NCBI GenBank assembly: GCA_035532535.1
Contig: DATKQT010000007.1
Coordinates: forward strand, 1-48,822
DNA length: 48,822 nucleotides
Direction: 5' to 3'
Origin: Palsa-739 sp035532535
GTDB taxonomy: Bacteria; Actinomycetota; Thermoleophilia; Gaiellales; Gaiellaceae
Shown one piece after another: positions 24,016 to 32,161 of the stretch (within the stretch, counting starts at the first letter, position 1; each line of letters starts with the position of its first letter). Made by a program: the position numbers and the translations under genes. The notes below the pieces were generated by a model. It was not told the origin of the DNA. It saw nothing but the letters and a program-made list of their open reading frames with translations, and did not search any database.

Positions 24016-24443
24016 TGTCCAACGCCCGCCCACTCGTGCTCGTCGCAGACGATGACGAGGACATCCTCCAGCTCGTCGTCCTTCGGCTCGGCCGAAGCGG
24101 CTACGACGTCATCTCGGCGACGGATGGCGAGGCCGCGGTCGAGCTCGCCAAGGCCCGCTGTCCCGACCTGATGGTCATCGACGTCGCAATGCCGCGCGTG
24201 GACGGCCTCGAGATCACTCGCATACTTCGCGCGAGGGATGAGACCGCATCGATCCCGATTCTGCTGCTGACGGCGCGTACGCGCGACGTCGATGTCGAGC
24301 TCGGGCTCTCCGCGGGAGCCGACGACTACGTCACGAAGCCATTCAGTCCCGAGCTTCTCGCGCAACGGGTTGCAGCGCTCTTGCAAATCGCCGCGCAGAA
24401 GGCCCAGCCGGTGCAGGCGTTGCGGGCGGTGGCGTGGCAATGA
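24015..24443 (+). CDS. single-domain response regulator
   Basis: A 142-aa receiver with ADDDED acidic patch (D12-D14), phosphoacceptor D56 in VIDVAMP, T86 and K108 (YVTKPF), followed by a short Ala/Gln-rich tail and no DNA-binding domain. The ATG at 24015 has AGGAG 6 nt upstream and is preferred over the GTG at 24012, whose spacing is only 3. Its stop overlaps the ATPase start (ATGA). Confidence 0.9.
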   Translation: MSNARPLVLVADDDEDILQLVVLRLGRSGYDVISATDGEAAVELAKARCPDLMVIDVAMPRVDGLEITRILRARDETASIPILLLTARTRDVDVELGLSAGADDYVTKPFSPELLAQRVAALLQIAAQKAQPVQALRAVAWQ

Positions 24444-25954
24444 CCGCAACGGCGCCGGCGACGGCGGAGCTGGCCCGTGCGCGCGGACTCGCGCAGCGGA
24501 GCCAGCTCCCTTGGGTTGACCTAGACGCCGAGACGATCGATCCGCGTGCGGTGGCGCGGCTTCCGTTCGAGCTGATGGCGCGCAACCTCGCGGTACCGAT
24601 CGGATTCTCCGGTGAGACCGTGCGTGTCGCGATCGCCGACCCCGCCGCGTGCGACCTCGTCGCTCGCGAGATTCCGGCGAGTCTGGAGTTCGTGGTGGCG
24701 CCGCGCGACTCGCTCATGCATCTCCTCGACTCCCTCCGCCAGACGCAGCGGACTCGGACGCTTGTTGCCCTGCCGGCCGGCGAGGTCGGCCCCGAGCTCG
24801 AGATGGCGCTTCTCACGGGGGCAGCCGAAGCGGGGACGACCGACCTGCATTACGTCCCGACAGAGCTCGGGCTTTCCGTCCGCGCTCGTATCGACGGCCT
24901 CCTGCGCGAGATCGGACTCATTCCCGGCGCCGACGCTGCGGGCGCGGTGGCGCGGCTGAAGGTGAAGTCGCAACTCGACATCACCGAACACAGGCGCGCA
25001 CAGGAGGGGCGGATGCGCATCGCCACGAGCTCCGGTCGCGAGTTCGACATCCGCCTCACAGTCATCCCGACGATCGCAGGTGAAGGAGCCGCATTACGCC
25101 TGCTCGAGCACACGGCCCGGCCACCGTCGTTGACGGAGGTCGGCCTCTCTGCCGACCTGCAGTTGCAGCTCGAGCGTCTGGTCAACCGTCGCCGCGGGGC
25201 GCTGCTCGTCACCGGTCCGACCGGCTCGGGGAAGTCGACCACCATCTACGCGGCGCTCAACGACATCGCGGACCCTTCGCTCGACATCGTGACGGTCGAA
25301 GATCCGGTCGAATACCGTTTCGACGGGGTCTACCAGGTTGAGGTCAATCCAGCGATCGGCGTCACGTTCGAGTCGACGCTCCGCACGTTCCTGCGAACCG
25401 ACCCGGACGTCATCGCCGTCGGGGAGATGCGCGATCTCGACACTGCAGCGATGACGCTCAAGGCGGCCCTCGCGGGCACGTTCGTCCTCTCGACGCTGCA
25501 CACCTATGACGCGCCCGGCGCGATCACTCGCCTGCTCGACATCGGCGTGGAGCCCTACGTCACGGCCGCAACTCTGACAGCCGTCCTCGCTCAGCGCCTG
25601 GTTCGAAGGCTGTGCATCTACTGTCGCGTTCGCCGGCCGGCGACGACGCTCGAGCGTGCGGAGCTCGGCCTCGACGACGGCGAGCACCATCTCTTCTCCG
25701 CAACCGGATGCCCGCACTGCGACCGCGGCTATCGCGGCCAGCTCGCCGTCCACCAGCTCATGACCATGACCGATGAGCTACGCCAGCTTGCGCTCGAGCG
25801 GGCAGGGCACGCACAACTACGCGACGTCGCGCTCTCACAGGGGATGCGCTCGCTGCTCGACGACGGCGTCGCGAAGGCGCTCGCCGGGCTCACCACGCTC
25901 GACGAGCTCAAACGCGTCGTCTCCGTCGAAGACGCCGCCACCATGGCAACGTGA
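24440..25954 (+). CDS. PilB/GspE-type secretion or pilus-assembly ATPase
   Basis: A 504-aa hexameric ATPase of the type II secretion/type IV pilus family. An N-terminal T2SSE-like domain at about 15-95 (LPWVDLDAETIDPRAVARLP, then VAIADP) precedes the ATPase with TTDLHYVP and VRARIDGLLRE, Walker A GPTGSGKST (259-267), VEDPVEYR, Walker B VIAVGEMRD (324-332), STLHTYDA, and a zinc knuckle C392-x2-C395 with C424-x2-C427. All catalytic motifs are intact. Compared with typical PilB the N-terminal part is short. No platform protein, pilin or peptidase lies nearby; all its neighbours are phosphorelay proteins. A GTG at 24434 is an alternative start. Confidence 0.92.
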   Translation: MTATAPATAELARARGLAQRSQLPWVDLDAETIDPRAVARLPFELMARNLAVPIGFSGETVRVAIADPAACDLVAREIPASLEFVVAPRDSLMHLLDSLRQTQRTRTLVALPAGEVGPELEMALLTGAAEAGTTDLHYVPTELGLSVRARIDGLLREIGLIPGADAAGAVARLKVKSQLDITEHRRAQEGRMRIATSSGREFDIRLTVIPTIAGEGAALRLLEHTARPPSLTEVGLSADLQLQLERLVNRRRGALLVTGPTGSGKSTTIYAALNDIADPSLDIVTVEDPVEYRFDGVYQVEVNPAIGVTFESTLRTFLRTDPDVIAVGEMRDLDTAAMTLKAALAGTFVLSTLHTYDAPGAITRLLDIGVEPYVTAATLTAVLAQRLVRRLCIYCRVRRPATTLERAELGLDDGEHHLFSATGCPHCDRGYRGQLAVHQLMTMTDELRQLALERAGHAQLRDVALSQGMRSLLDDGVAKALAGLTTLDELKRVVSVEDAATMAT

Positions 25955-26997
25955 ACGCGCATGAGCTCGCGACGGTTGAACGCTCATCGTCGGAGCTCGC
26001 TTCCCTCGCGCAACAGAAGTTCAGGATGGTGTTCGACGCCGCCGGTATCGGCATCTCCATCGGCGCGGGCGGCATGCTCACCGAGACGAATGCCGCCTAC
26101 CAACGGCTCCTTGGCTACACGGCCGAGGAGCTCTCCCGCATGCACTACAGCGACATCACGCATCCCGACGATCGCGACCTCGACAACCAAGATATTGCGC
26201 AGCTCGCGGCAGGTGAGAAGCCGTCCTTCACCGTCGAGAAACGCCTTCTGCACCGGAGCGGAGCCACGATCTGGGCGCGCGTCACCGTCACCCCGGCCCC
26301 CGACGGCAGCTTCGGCATCGGGCTCATCGAAGACATCACCGACCGGCGCGAGCTGCTTGCCCGCACCGTCGAGGCCGCCGAGGCCGAACGCATGTCATTG
26401 GCTGCCGATCTGCACGATGGGCCGATTCAATATCTCACGGTGGCAGCACTCAAGCTCGATCGCCTGGTGAACAAGCTCGTACGAGCCGGTCACGAGGAGG
26501 CAGCCGTCGAGGCGCGACAAGTCCGTGACGAGGTATCCGCGGAGATGAGCTCGCTGCGCGAGATGATGACGGAGCTTCGGCCGCCGGTCATGGACGAGCG
26601 AGGCCTCGACGTCGCGGTTCACGACACGCTCCAGACCGTGCTCGCTGACACGAAGACGCGCTACACCGTCGACTCCAACCTCGACGGCGTCCGTCTCGCG
26701 CCCGAGCTCGAGACGGCGATCTACCGGCTCATCCGCGAGGCCGCGACCAACATTCGCAAGCACGCCACCGCCGAGCATGCCTCGATCAGCCTCGACACGC
26801 GCGCCGAAACCATCGATGTGACCATTGCCGATGACGGCTCCGGCTTCGACACGAACCAGAACAACGGCGGCCATGTCGGGCTCATCACCATGAAAGAGCG
26901 CGTAGAAAGCCTCGGCGGAACGCTCCGCATCGAGACGGCGATGAACGAAGGAACACGCCTCCACGCATCGTTCCCCCGCGACACGACACGATCCTGA
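25951..26997 (+). CDS. PAS-domain histidine kinase (NarL-type HisKA_3)
   Basis: A 348-aa cytosolic kinase. A PAS domain at about 24-130 (FDAAGIGISIGAGGMLTETN, LLGYTAEEL, HPDDRD) is followed by HisKA_3 with H155 in ERMSLAADLHDGPIQ and a HATPase (REAATNIRKHA, ADDGSGFD, GLITMKERVESLGGTL). No membrane segment, so it senses a cytosolic signal, perhaps through a cofactor in the PAS. The GTG start overlaps the ATPase stop (GTGA). NarL-type kinases normally pair with receiver-LuxR regulators, but the receiver that follows lacks the LuxR domain. Confidence 0.93.
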   Translation: MNAHELATVERSSSELASLAQQKFRMVFDAAGIGISIGAGGMLTETNAAYQRLLGYTAEELSRMHYSDITHPDDRDLDNQDIAQLAAGEKPSFTVEKRLLHRSGATIWARVTVTPAPDGSFGIGLIEDITDRRELLARTVEAAEAERMSLAADLHDGPIQYLTVAALKLDRLVNKLVRAGHEEAAVEARQVRDEVSAEMSSLREMMTELRPPVMDERGLDVAVHDTLQTVLADTKTRYTVDSNLDGVRLAPELETAIYRLIREAATNIRKHATAEHASISLDTRAETIDVTIADDGSGFDTNQNNGGHVGLITMKERVESLGGTLRIETAMNEGTRLHASFPRDTTRS

Positions 26998-26999
26998 AC

Positions 27000-27401
27000 A
27001 TGGAACCCCTCGAACATCCCGCAGATCAGCCAGGCCCTGAAGCTCCGCGCGCGTTGCGAATCGTCATCGTCGACGACGAGCCCCGGATCTGCGCAGCTCT
27101 CGCCGACGTCTTGATCGACTTCGGATTCGACATCGTGGCCCGCGGCGCGGACGGCAACGACGCGGTTGCGCTCGCGGCATCGCTCGATCCGGACTGCATC
27201 GTCCTCGACATCCGTATGCCGAACCTCGACGGTATCGAGGCCGCCCGCAGGATCCGGAACGCCGGAAGTCGCCCGCGAATCGTCATGCTTTCTGCATACG
27301 ACGGCGGAGGTTTCCAGCGCGATGCGATCGAAGCCGGTGCCGACACCGTGCTCGTCAAGGGCTCCGCCCTTGCCGACCTGATCGACGCCATCAGCCGCTA
27401 G
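27000..27401 (+). CDS. single-domain response regulator (NarL-like receiver, no HTH)
   Basis: A 133-aa receiver starting 2 nt after the PAS-kinase stop. After about 18 polar residues it has VIVDDEP (D25-D26), phosphoacceptor D70 in VLDIRMPNLDG, S98 and K120 (VLVKGS). The sequence is that of NarL/FixJ receivers but stops after the last helix (LADLIDAISR), with no helix-turn-helix. It ends the six-gene signalling unit and converges on the UspA gene with a 7-nt gap. Confidence 0.9.
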   Translation: MEPLEHPADQPGPEAPRALRIVIVDDEPRICAALADVLIDFGFDIVARGADGNDAVALAASLDPDCIVLDIRMPNLDGIEAARRIRNAGSRPRIVMLSAYDGGGFQRDAIEAGADTVLVKGSALADLIDAISR

Positions 27402-27408
27402 CGGGTCG

Positions 27409-27843
27409 CTAGTGCACGACGAGCACGGATGCCGCGGAGTGCTTGACGACGGCGGCGGCGACGCTGCCGAGTAGGTGTCCGGTGAGCCCGCTGCGACGAT
27501 GGGAGCCGAGCACGATCAGGCTCGCCCCGCGCTCCTCGGCCGTCTCGACGATCCCTTGCCAGGTCGGCGCCGCCTCGACCGCCGCGCTCTGTGACCGGAA
27601 CCCGGCCTTCTCCGCGAGCGATGCTCCGTGCGCGGCAGTCTCCTCCGCCGCCTTCTTCACATCCTGCGCCTGGGTGGCGTCGAAGTGACGCTCGTTCACA
27701 GGGACGAATCCGACATCCGCGGTCTGCCAAACGGTGAGGACGAGGGCGTCTCGTCCCGGCGCGAGCTGCTGCGCGGCTTGCTCGATCGCGAGCGTCGCGA
27801 GCTCGGAGCCGTCGTAGGCGAAGAGAACAGGTCCGGATGCCAT
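27409..27843 (-). CDS. universal stress protein (UspA family)
   Basis: A 144-aa Usp domain: VLFAYDGSELATLAIEQAAQ at the start and the ATP-binding pattern LGSHRRSGLTGHLLGSVA (G-x2-G-x9-G-S type) near residue 115, ending ASVLVVH. The ATG has AAAGGG 6 nt upstream and stands 1 nt after the MFS transporter stop, so the two genes are co-transcribed. Confidence 0.93.
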   Translation of the reverse strand: MASGPVLFAYDGSELATLAIEQAAQQLAPGRDALVLTVWQTADVGFVPVNERHFDATQAQDVKKAAEETAAHGASLAEKAGFRSQSAAVEAAPTWQGIVETAEERGASLIVLGSHRRSGLTGHLLGSVAAAVVKHSAASVLVVH

Positions 27844-27844
27844 G

Positions 27845-29371
27845 TCAGACCCTTTCGGCGGCCGGGGGCGCGAGGGGAACGGTCGATCGAACGCTTGCCA
27901 GCAGCGGTGGCGAGTCCCACGCCGGAGCCGAGCCCGCGAGGAAGCGCTCGAGGTCGGGTGTCTGCGGGCGGGCGCCGCTGAGGGCGTAGATCGCGACGGC
28001 CACAGCGGCCCCGCCGAGGGCGAGCCCGAGCCCGATCCACAGCGCGATGCCGGTGCCGGCATCGAGGTTGCCGGTGGCGTTCGCAGCGAGGTGGACGAAG
28101 ATCGGCGCGACCATGAACGCCGCCACTGCTCGCAGGAGCTCGACGATCGCGAACACCCGCTGAAGGTTGGCGGAGGGCAGCGAGAAGCCGGCGACGAAGA
28201 GCGCGGGTGCGACCGTGGCGCCGAGGCCGATCCCCGTCAGCCCCGAGCCGAGGAGGGTCAGCGCCTGGCTGGAGGGCACTTCGATCCGGAAGACGGCGAT
28301 CCCGGCGGCGAGGAAGATCATGCCGATCAGTGGGAGGTAGTGCATCGCCCGTCTCCTGATGACGGCCCCGAGTGCAACCGCGGTGATGACCGCGCCGCCG
28401 ACTTCCGGCAGGTAGAGCAGCCCGATGTGCACCGGGCTGTAGCGCCCGGCGAGGACGCCTGCGGTGAGGACGGTCGCGGACACGGATGCCGCAGCCGCGA
28501 ACAGCGCCAGCGTGATTCCTGCGACCGGAATCGAGCTCGTGAGCATCGTGCGGATCGTCAGGAGCGGCTGCTTGGCGCGGTACTGGTAGATGACGAGGAC
28601 CACGATCGTCGCCAGGCCGCCGAGGAGCGGCAGAATCGTCTCCAGGTTCAGAAAGCCATGGCTCGTGAGCTCCGAGGCGCCGAAGAACGCGGCCACACAG
28701 CCGACCGTCGCCAGCGCGATCGCCCGCAGGTCGCGCGGCGAGTCGGGATTGGCGGGCGGCGCGTCATCGAAGGTCAAGACGGCCAACACGAGTGCCGCAG
28801 CCGAGATCGCGGCGACGATCCAGAACAGCGGTCGCCAGGCATGCGACTCCGCCTGCAGGCCGCCGATGAACGGACCGAGCGCGACCGCGCCGAAGATGCA
28901 CACGTTCATGATCACGGCGGTGTCACGGAGCTTGTGCGCCGGGAAACCGATCGCGAGGGGCGGAACGGCGGCGATCAGCAACAGGCTGGTGCAGAGACCC
29001 TGGATCACGTGGCCGGCGATGAACATCTCCGCGTTCTGCGCGGCTGCCGTCAGCACCGATCCGACGAGGAGGAACACCGCGTAGACGACCAGCATCCTGC
29101 GCTGCGGCAGGTGCTGGGCGAACTGCACGGCGAGCACCGTGCCGACCGCGTAGGCGGCGTTGCCAAGGCCGGAGCCGAGGCTCATCGTCTGCATGCTCAT
29201 GTGCAGCTGCCTGCCGATGATCGGTGTCAGCGGCCCGAGCGCCGCAGAGAGCGCCAGGTAAGGGATCAGCGCGAGCATGACCATGGCGGCGACGGCGGGA
29301 TACCGGCCGGCCAGCGGGCCCTGGCGCAGGTCTGCGCCTCGGCGCAATGTCAGGCTCTGAGCTACTTGCAT
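27845..29371 (-). CDS. MFS drug-type efflux transporter (14-helix, DHA2-like)
   Basis: A 508-aa integral membrane protein with about 14 hydrophobic segments. GPLTPIIGRQLHMS and the loop HLPQRRMLVVYAVFLLVGS (motif A region) and a later GAVALGPFIGG (motif C-like) mark an exporter of the major facilitator superfamily. GGAAGGGG precedes the ATG. It is divergent from tetR and its promoter region carries three palindromes, so it is probably derepressed by the compound it exports. Substrate unknown. Confidence 0.88.
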   Translation of the reverse strand: MQVAQSLTLRRGADLRQGPLAGRYPAVAAMVMLALIPYLALSAALGPLTPIIGRQLHMSMQTMSLGSGLGNAAYAVGTVLAVQFAQHLPQRRMLVVYAVFLLVGSVLTAAAQNAEMFIAGHVIQGLCTSLLLIAAVPPLAIGFPAHKLRDTAVIMNVCIFGAVALGPFIGGLQAESHAWRPLFWIVAAISAAALVLAVLTFDDAPPANPDSPRDLRAIALATVGCVAAFFGASELTSHGFLNLETILPLLGGLATIVVLVIYQYRAKQPLLTIRTMLTSSIPVAGITLALFAAAASVSATVLTAGVLAGRYSPVHIGLLYLPEVGGAVITAVALGAVIRRRAMHYLPLIGMIFLAAGIAVFRIEVPSSQALTLLGSGLTGIGLGATVAPALFVAGFSLPSANLQRVFAIVELLRAVAAFMVAPIFVHLAANATGNLDAGTGIALWIGLGLALGGAAVAVAIYALSGARPQTPDLERFLAGSAPAWDSPPLLASVRSTVPLAPPAAERV

Positions 29372-29408
29372 GCCGACCCCTTCCTTCGAGCGAACGCTTG
29401 CAGTAAAG

Positions 29409-29469
29409 TGGAGGCGACCTCCAGAACATCCGGAAGCAACCTCCGGATAGAATACGGAGGAGACCTCCG
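29409..29469. promoter_or_regulatory. three evenly spaced TetR-type operators
   Basis: Three inverted repeats share the pattern GGAGG-NNA-CCTCC: TGGAGGCGACCTCCA (29409-29423), TCCGGAAG-CAA-CCTCCGGA (29429-29447, one mismatch) and CGGAGGAGACCTCCG (29455-29469). Their centres are 22 and 24 bp apart, about two helical turns, so bound dimers would sit roughly on the same face. The third fills the spacer of the MFS promoter. They lie between the MFS and tetR genes. Confidence 0.8.
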
Positions 29470-29477
29470 CTTGTCAA
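29449..29477 (-). promoter_or_regulatory. sigma-70-type promoter of the MFS-uspA operon
   Basis: On the minus strand TTGACA (29477-29472) is followed by exactly 17 nt and TATTCT (29454-29449). The spacer is almost entirely the third palindrome, so repressor binding would directly occlude polymerase. On the other strand TAGAAT at 29448-29453 is a possible -10 for tetR. Confidence 0.75.
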
Positions 29478-29515
29478 ATCAGTTGAGCCAGACCGAGATC
29501 CAGCCCCAGCGCGCC

Positions 29516-30058
29516 ATGCGAGCCGACGCGCGCGTCAACCACGACAAGCTCGTGGCGGCCGCCCGCGCGCTCTTCACCGACAAGAGCACCTCGGCACCGC
29601 TCGAGGAGGTGGCCGAGCGGGCCGGACTCGGGATCGGCACGCTCTACCGGCACTTCCCCACGCGCCAGGCACTCCTCGAGGCCGTCTACGTGGGCGAGGT
29701 CGAAGCCATGGCGCGCGCCGCGGAGGATCTTGCAGATCTCCCGCCCTGGGATGCCCTATCCCAGTGGCTGCACCAGTACGTCGGCTTTGCGGCGACCAAA
29801 CGTGCACTGAACGAGGCGCTGATGGAGACCGATCCGAGCTCCACCGCCCTGCTCACGTGTCGGACCGCGCTCCTGGTTGCCGGTACCGCACTCGTCGAAC
29901 GTGCACAGCGCGCGGGGGTCGTGCGCGCCGACACGAATTTCACGGACGTCGTGCGGATGGTCGGCGCGATCGCGCTCGTGCCCACGGAGGATCCCGAGCA
30001 GAAGGAACGTCTGCTCGAGCTCGCGCTCGACGGCCTCCGGTATCACGCACACGACTAG
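29516..30058 (+). CDS. TetR-family transcriptional regulator
   Basis: A 180-aa repressor with the N-terminal HTH: RADARVNHDKLVAAARALF, then LEEVAERAGLGIGTLYRHFP and TRQALLEAVY, and a variable helical ligand-binding part. It is divergent from the MFS-uspA pair and very probably binds the three GGAGG/CCTCC palindromes between them, repressing both directions. The ATG at 29516 gives a standard TetR N-terminus but lacks a Shine-Dalgarno; in-frame TTG codons at 29471 and 29483 would add 11-15 residues. Confidence 0.9.
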   Translation: MRADARVNHDKLVAAARALFTDKSTSAPLEEVAERAGLGIGTLYRHFPTRQALLEAVYVGEVEAMARAAEDLADLPPWDALSQWLHQYVGFAATKRALNEALMETDPSSTALLTCRTALLVAGTALVERAQRAGVVRADTNFTDVVRMVGAIALVPTEDPEQKERLLELALDGLRYHAHD

Positions 30059-30065
30059 ATCGAAC

Positions 30066-31034
30066 ATTCCACTCTCGATCCTCGACCTGGCGCCGATCCG
30101 CAAGGGAGAGACGTCAGGCGACAGCTTCGCGGCAAGTGTCGTTCTGGCTCAGCGGGCAGAGGAGTTGGGCTACCGGCGCGTCTGGTACGCCGAGCATCAC
30201 AACATGTCCACGATCGCCTCTTCGGCGACCAGTGTGCTCATCGCGCACATCGCGGCGCACACGCGCGAGATCCGCCTCGGAGCCGGCGGGATCATGCTCC
30301 CGAACCACTCGCCGCTCGTGATCGCCGAGCAGTTCGGCACGCTCGAGTCGCTGCATCCCGGGCGCATCGATCTCGGTCTCGGGCGCGCGCCCGGCTCGGA
30401 TCAGAACACGCTACGGGCTTTGCGCCGCGGTGCGGAATCGGCTGACAGCTTCCCCGAGGACGTCCTCGAGCTGCAGGGGTACCTCACCGGAGAGACGCGC
30501 ATTCCGGGAGTGAATGCCACGCCGGGCAAGGGGACGAATGTCCCGCTCTACATCCTCGGCTCGTCGATGTTCGGCGCGGGCCTGGCCGCTGCGCTTGGGC
30601 TCCCCTATGCGTTCGCCTCCCACTTCGCGCCGGACCTGCTGCGACAGGCTGTCGAGAGCTACCGACGCGATTTTCGTCCGTCCGTGCAGCTGGATCGGCC
30701 GTATGTCATCGCCGGCGTCAACGTCGTCGTCGCGGAGACGGCCGACGATGCCCAGGAGCAGTTCCGCGCCGCCATGCGCAACCGGGTGACGTTCTTGCTC
30801 GGCCGCGGGCAGACCTTCTCCGACGCCGAGGCGGACGAGATCCTCGCCTCGCCCGCCGGTCAGCACGTTCGGCAGATGGTGACGTACGCCGCGGTCGGGA
30901 CGCCGGCCGAAGTCGGCGACTACCTCGCGGACTTCGCCAAGCACGCCGACGCGGATGAGCTCATCACCGCGCACCAGTCGCCGACTGCGGCCGGCCGTTT
31001 GCGTTCGGTTGAACTGTTGACGAGCGCCGGTTAG
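30066..31034 (+). CDS. luciferase-like (LLM class) flavin-dependent oxidoreductase
   Basis: A TIM-barrel flavin monooxygenase of the bacterial luciferase superfamily, MsnO8/YhbW-like subgroup: PLSILDLAPI at the N-terminus, GYRRVWYAEHHNM near residue 45, LGAGGIMLPNHSPL, LESLHPGRIDLGLGRAPGSD and YILGSSMFGAGLAA. About 322 aa, normal for the group. No ATG, GTG or TTG stands at the conserved N-terminus; the codon in the expected place (before PLSILDL) is ATT, 7 nt after the tetR stop. Starting at the nearest upstream GTG or TTG would add over 50 residues of unrelated sequence inside tetR. The start is therefore a rare ATT or a sequence error. Confidence 0.88.
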   Translation: MPLSILDLAPIRKGETSGDSFAASVVLAQRAEELGYRRVWYAEHHNMSTIASSATSVLIAHIAAHTREIRLGAGGIMLPNHSPLVIAEQFGTLESLHPGRIDLGLGRAPGSDQNTLRALRRGAESADSFPEDVLELQGYLTGETRIPGVNATPGKGTNVPLYILGSSMFGAGLAAALGLPYAFASHFAPDLLRQAVESYRRDFRPSVQLDRPYVIAGVNVVVAETADDAQEQFRAAMRNRVTFLLGRGQTFSDAEADEILASPAGQHVRQMVTYAAVGTPAEVGDYLADFAKHADADELITAHQSPTAAGRLRSVELLTSAG

Positions 31035-31645
31035 TGTCCGTGCCGGTGGCGGCCGCCGGGCATTCCGTAGCTGGAGTTGCGTCTCTTGACGCGGAGGCGC
31101 CGGTCGAGATCTTGCCGGTCAAGGCGCTGCCCGTCGTTGCGGTGATCCTCGCTGCCGTGATCGCTGCGATCGGCACGAACTCGCGTTGGGCACTCGACTT
31201 CTTCCACGTCGCCGGCGGCGGGATCTGGACGGCTCTCGACCTCTTCCTCGGGTTTGTGCTCGGCCCGATCCTTGGCCGGCTGTCCATCCCTGCTCGGGTC
31301 GAGTTGACCAAGAGGCTGATGCCGAAGCTCGTACTGATCATTCCCGTGCTCGTCACGATGACGCTCGCTGCCGGATTCCAGCTCGCGCGCTACAACGGAA
31401 TGCTCGATACCTCCTTCCCGCGCCATGCCTGGGTCGTCGCGTCGTTCGCAGTCGTGGGCGTGATGGCTGTGATCGCGATCGGTCTGCTGGAGCCGGCGAA
31501 CATCGCCGTCCTGTTCGAGCTACGAAAGCCGCAACCGAACCCCGCGGTGATCGAGAAGCTCATGCGCCGGTTCATCTTCACGGCGGGAATCACCGGAGCA
31601 ATGCAGATCGGGACGTTGATCATCATGACGAGGCTTGCGAGCTGA
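31034..31645 (+). CDS. integral membrane protein, about five helices
   Basis: A 203-aa protein. After about 30 polar residues come hydrophobic segments at roughly 33-48, 55-80 (FFHVAGGGIWTALDLFLGFV), 95-115, 130-150 and 180-200. The histidine in HVAGGGIW and the overall layout recall DUF2269/CopD-like four-helix membrane proteins that may bind haem or metal; this is a weak analogy. The GTG start shares one base with the preceding TAG stop. It forms a coupled pair with the next membrane protein and follows the flavin oxidoreductase. Confidence 0.75.
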   Translation: MSVPVAAAGHSVAGVASLDAEAPVEILPVKALPVVAVILAAVIAAIGTNSRWALDFFHVAGGGIWTALDLFLGFVLGPILGRLSIPARVELTKRLMPKLVLIIPVLVTMTLAAGFQLARYNGMLDTSFPRHAWVVASFAVVGVMAVIAIGLLEPANIAVLFELRKPQPNPAVIEKLMRRFIFTAGITGAMQIGTLIIMTRLAS

Positions 31646-32061
31646 TGGTCGCGCCGGAGCAAAAGGCATGGGCCGATCGGAAGGTGCCGCCGGTGACGGG
31701 GCTCTGGATGCTCTCGCTCGCGCTGATCGCCGGTGGAGTGAGCTATCTCGCCGCCTACCTCCCGAAGCGCGCGCCGCTCGGCCCCGCCGTCGGTTTGCTG
31801 GCAGCATCCGGCATCGTCCTTGCCCTCGGTGTCGTCCTCCTGGCGCGCCAGCGTGAGTTCGCGTGGCAGCGGTTCCGTCAGGTGGCCGGATGGACATTCC
31901 TTGCCTACATCGTGATCGCGGGGATGATCGAGTACGCATTCATCTACGACCACACGCACGGGGCGGTGCTCGTCGTGATGACGTTGATGCTCGTCGTCTT
32001 CATGCTTGCCCCGCCGCTCCTCGTCGGCTTCACCGTCGCTCGCTTCCAGCACACCTCCTAA
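31645..32061 (+). CDS. small integral membrane protein, four helices
   Basis: A 138-aa protein with hydrophobic segments near 20-38, 47-67, 80-100 and 108-130. A histidine pair lies between the last two (YDHTHG). The ATG shares one base with the upstream stop (TGATG), so the two membrane proteins are probably subunits of one complex. Its 3' end, from VFMLAPPLL to the TAA, reappears in degraded form at 22627-22693. No family recognised. Confidence 0.72.
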   Translation: MVAPEQKAWADRKVPPVTGLWMLSLALIAGGVSYLAAYLPKRAPLGPAVGLLAASGIVLALGVVLLARQREFAWQRFRQVAGWTFLAYIVIAGMIEYAFIYDHTHGAVLVVMTLMLVVFMLAPPLLVGFTVARFQHTS

Positions 32062-32128
32062 CGCGGAGGCAGGCCGGGGGGCTCGTGACCTCGGGCACGG
32101 GCACTGCATGCACGGATCGGTGCTTGCG

Positions 32129-32158
32129 CCTGACCGATATTTCGGTCAGGGTTGCAAC
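32129..32158 (+). promoter_or_regulatory. operator A: perfect palindrome plus GTTGCAAC before the first DAO gene
   Basis: CCTGACCGA (32129-32137) and TCGGTCAGG (32142-32150) are perfect inverted arms around TATT. They are followed directly by the 8-bp palindrome GTTGCAAC (32151-32158), 3 nt before the DAO ATG. The same composite element, 26 of 30 positions identical, occurs in the other orientation at 38294-38323 upstream of the substrate-binding protein gene. Confidence 0.8.
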
Positions 32159-32161
32159 ATT

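Noticed and set aside
27399..27411. TAGCG-GGT-CGCTA inverted repeat between the last receiver and uspA as a terminator
   Set aside because: Only 5 bp, made from the two converging stop codons, with no T tract.
27842..29515. Plus-strand open frame leading into tetR
   Set aside because: Antisense to the MFS gene and extremely charged; only the last 180 codons are TetR.
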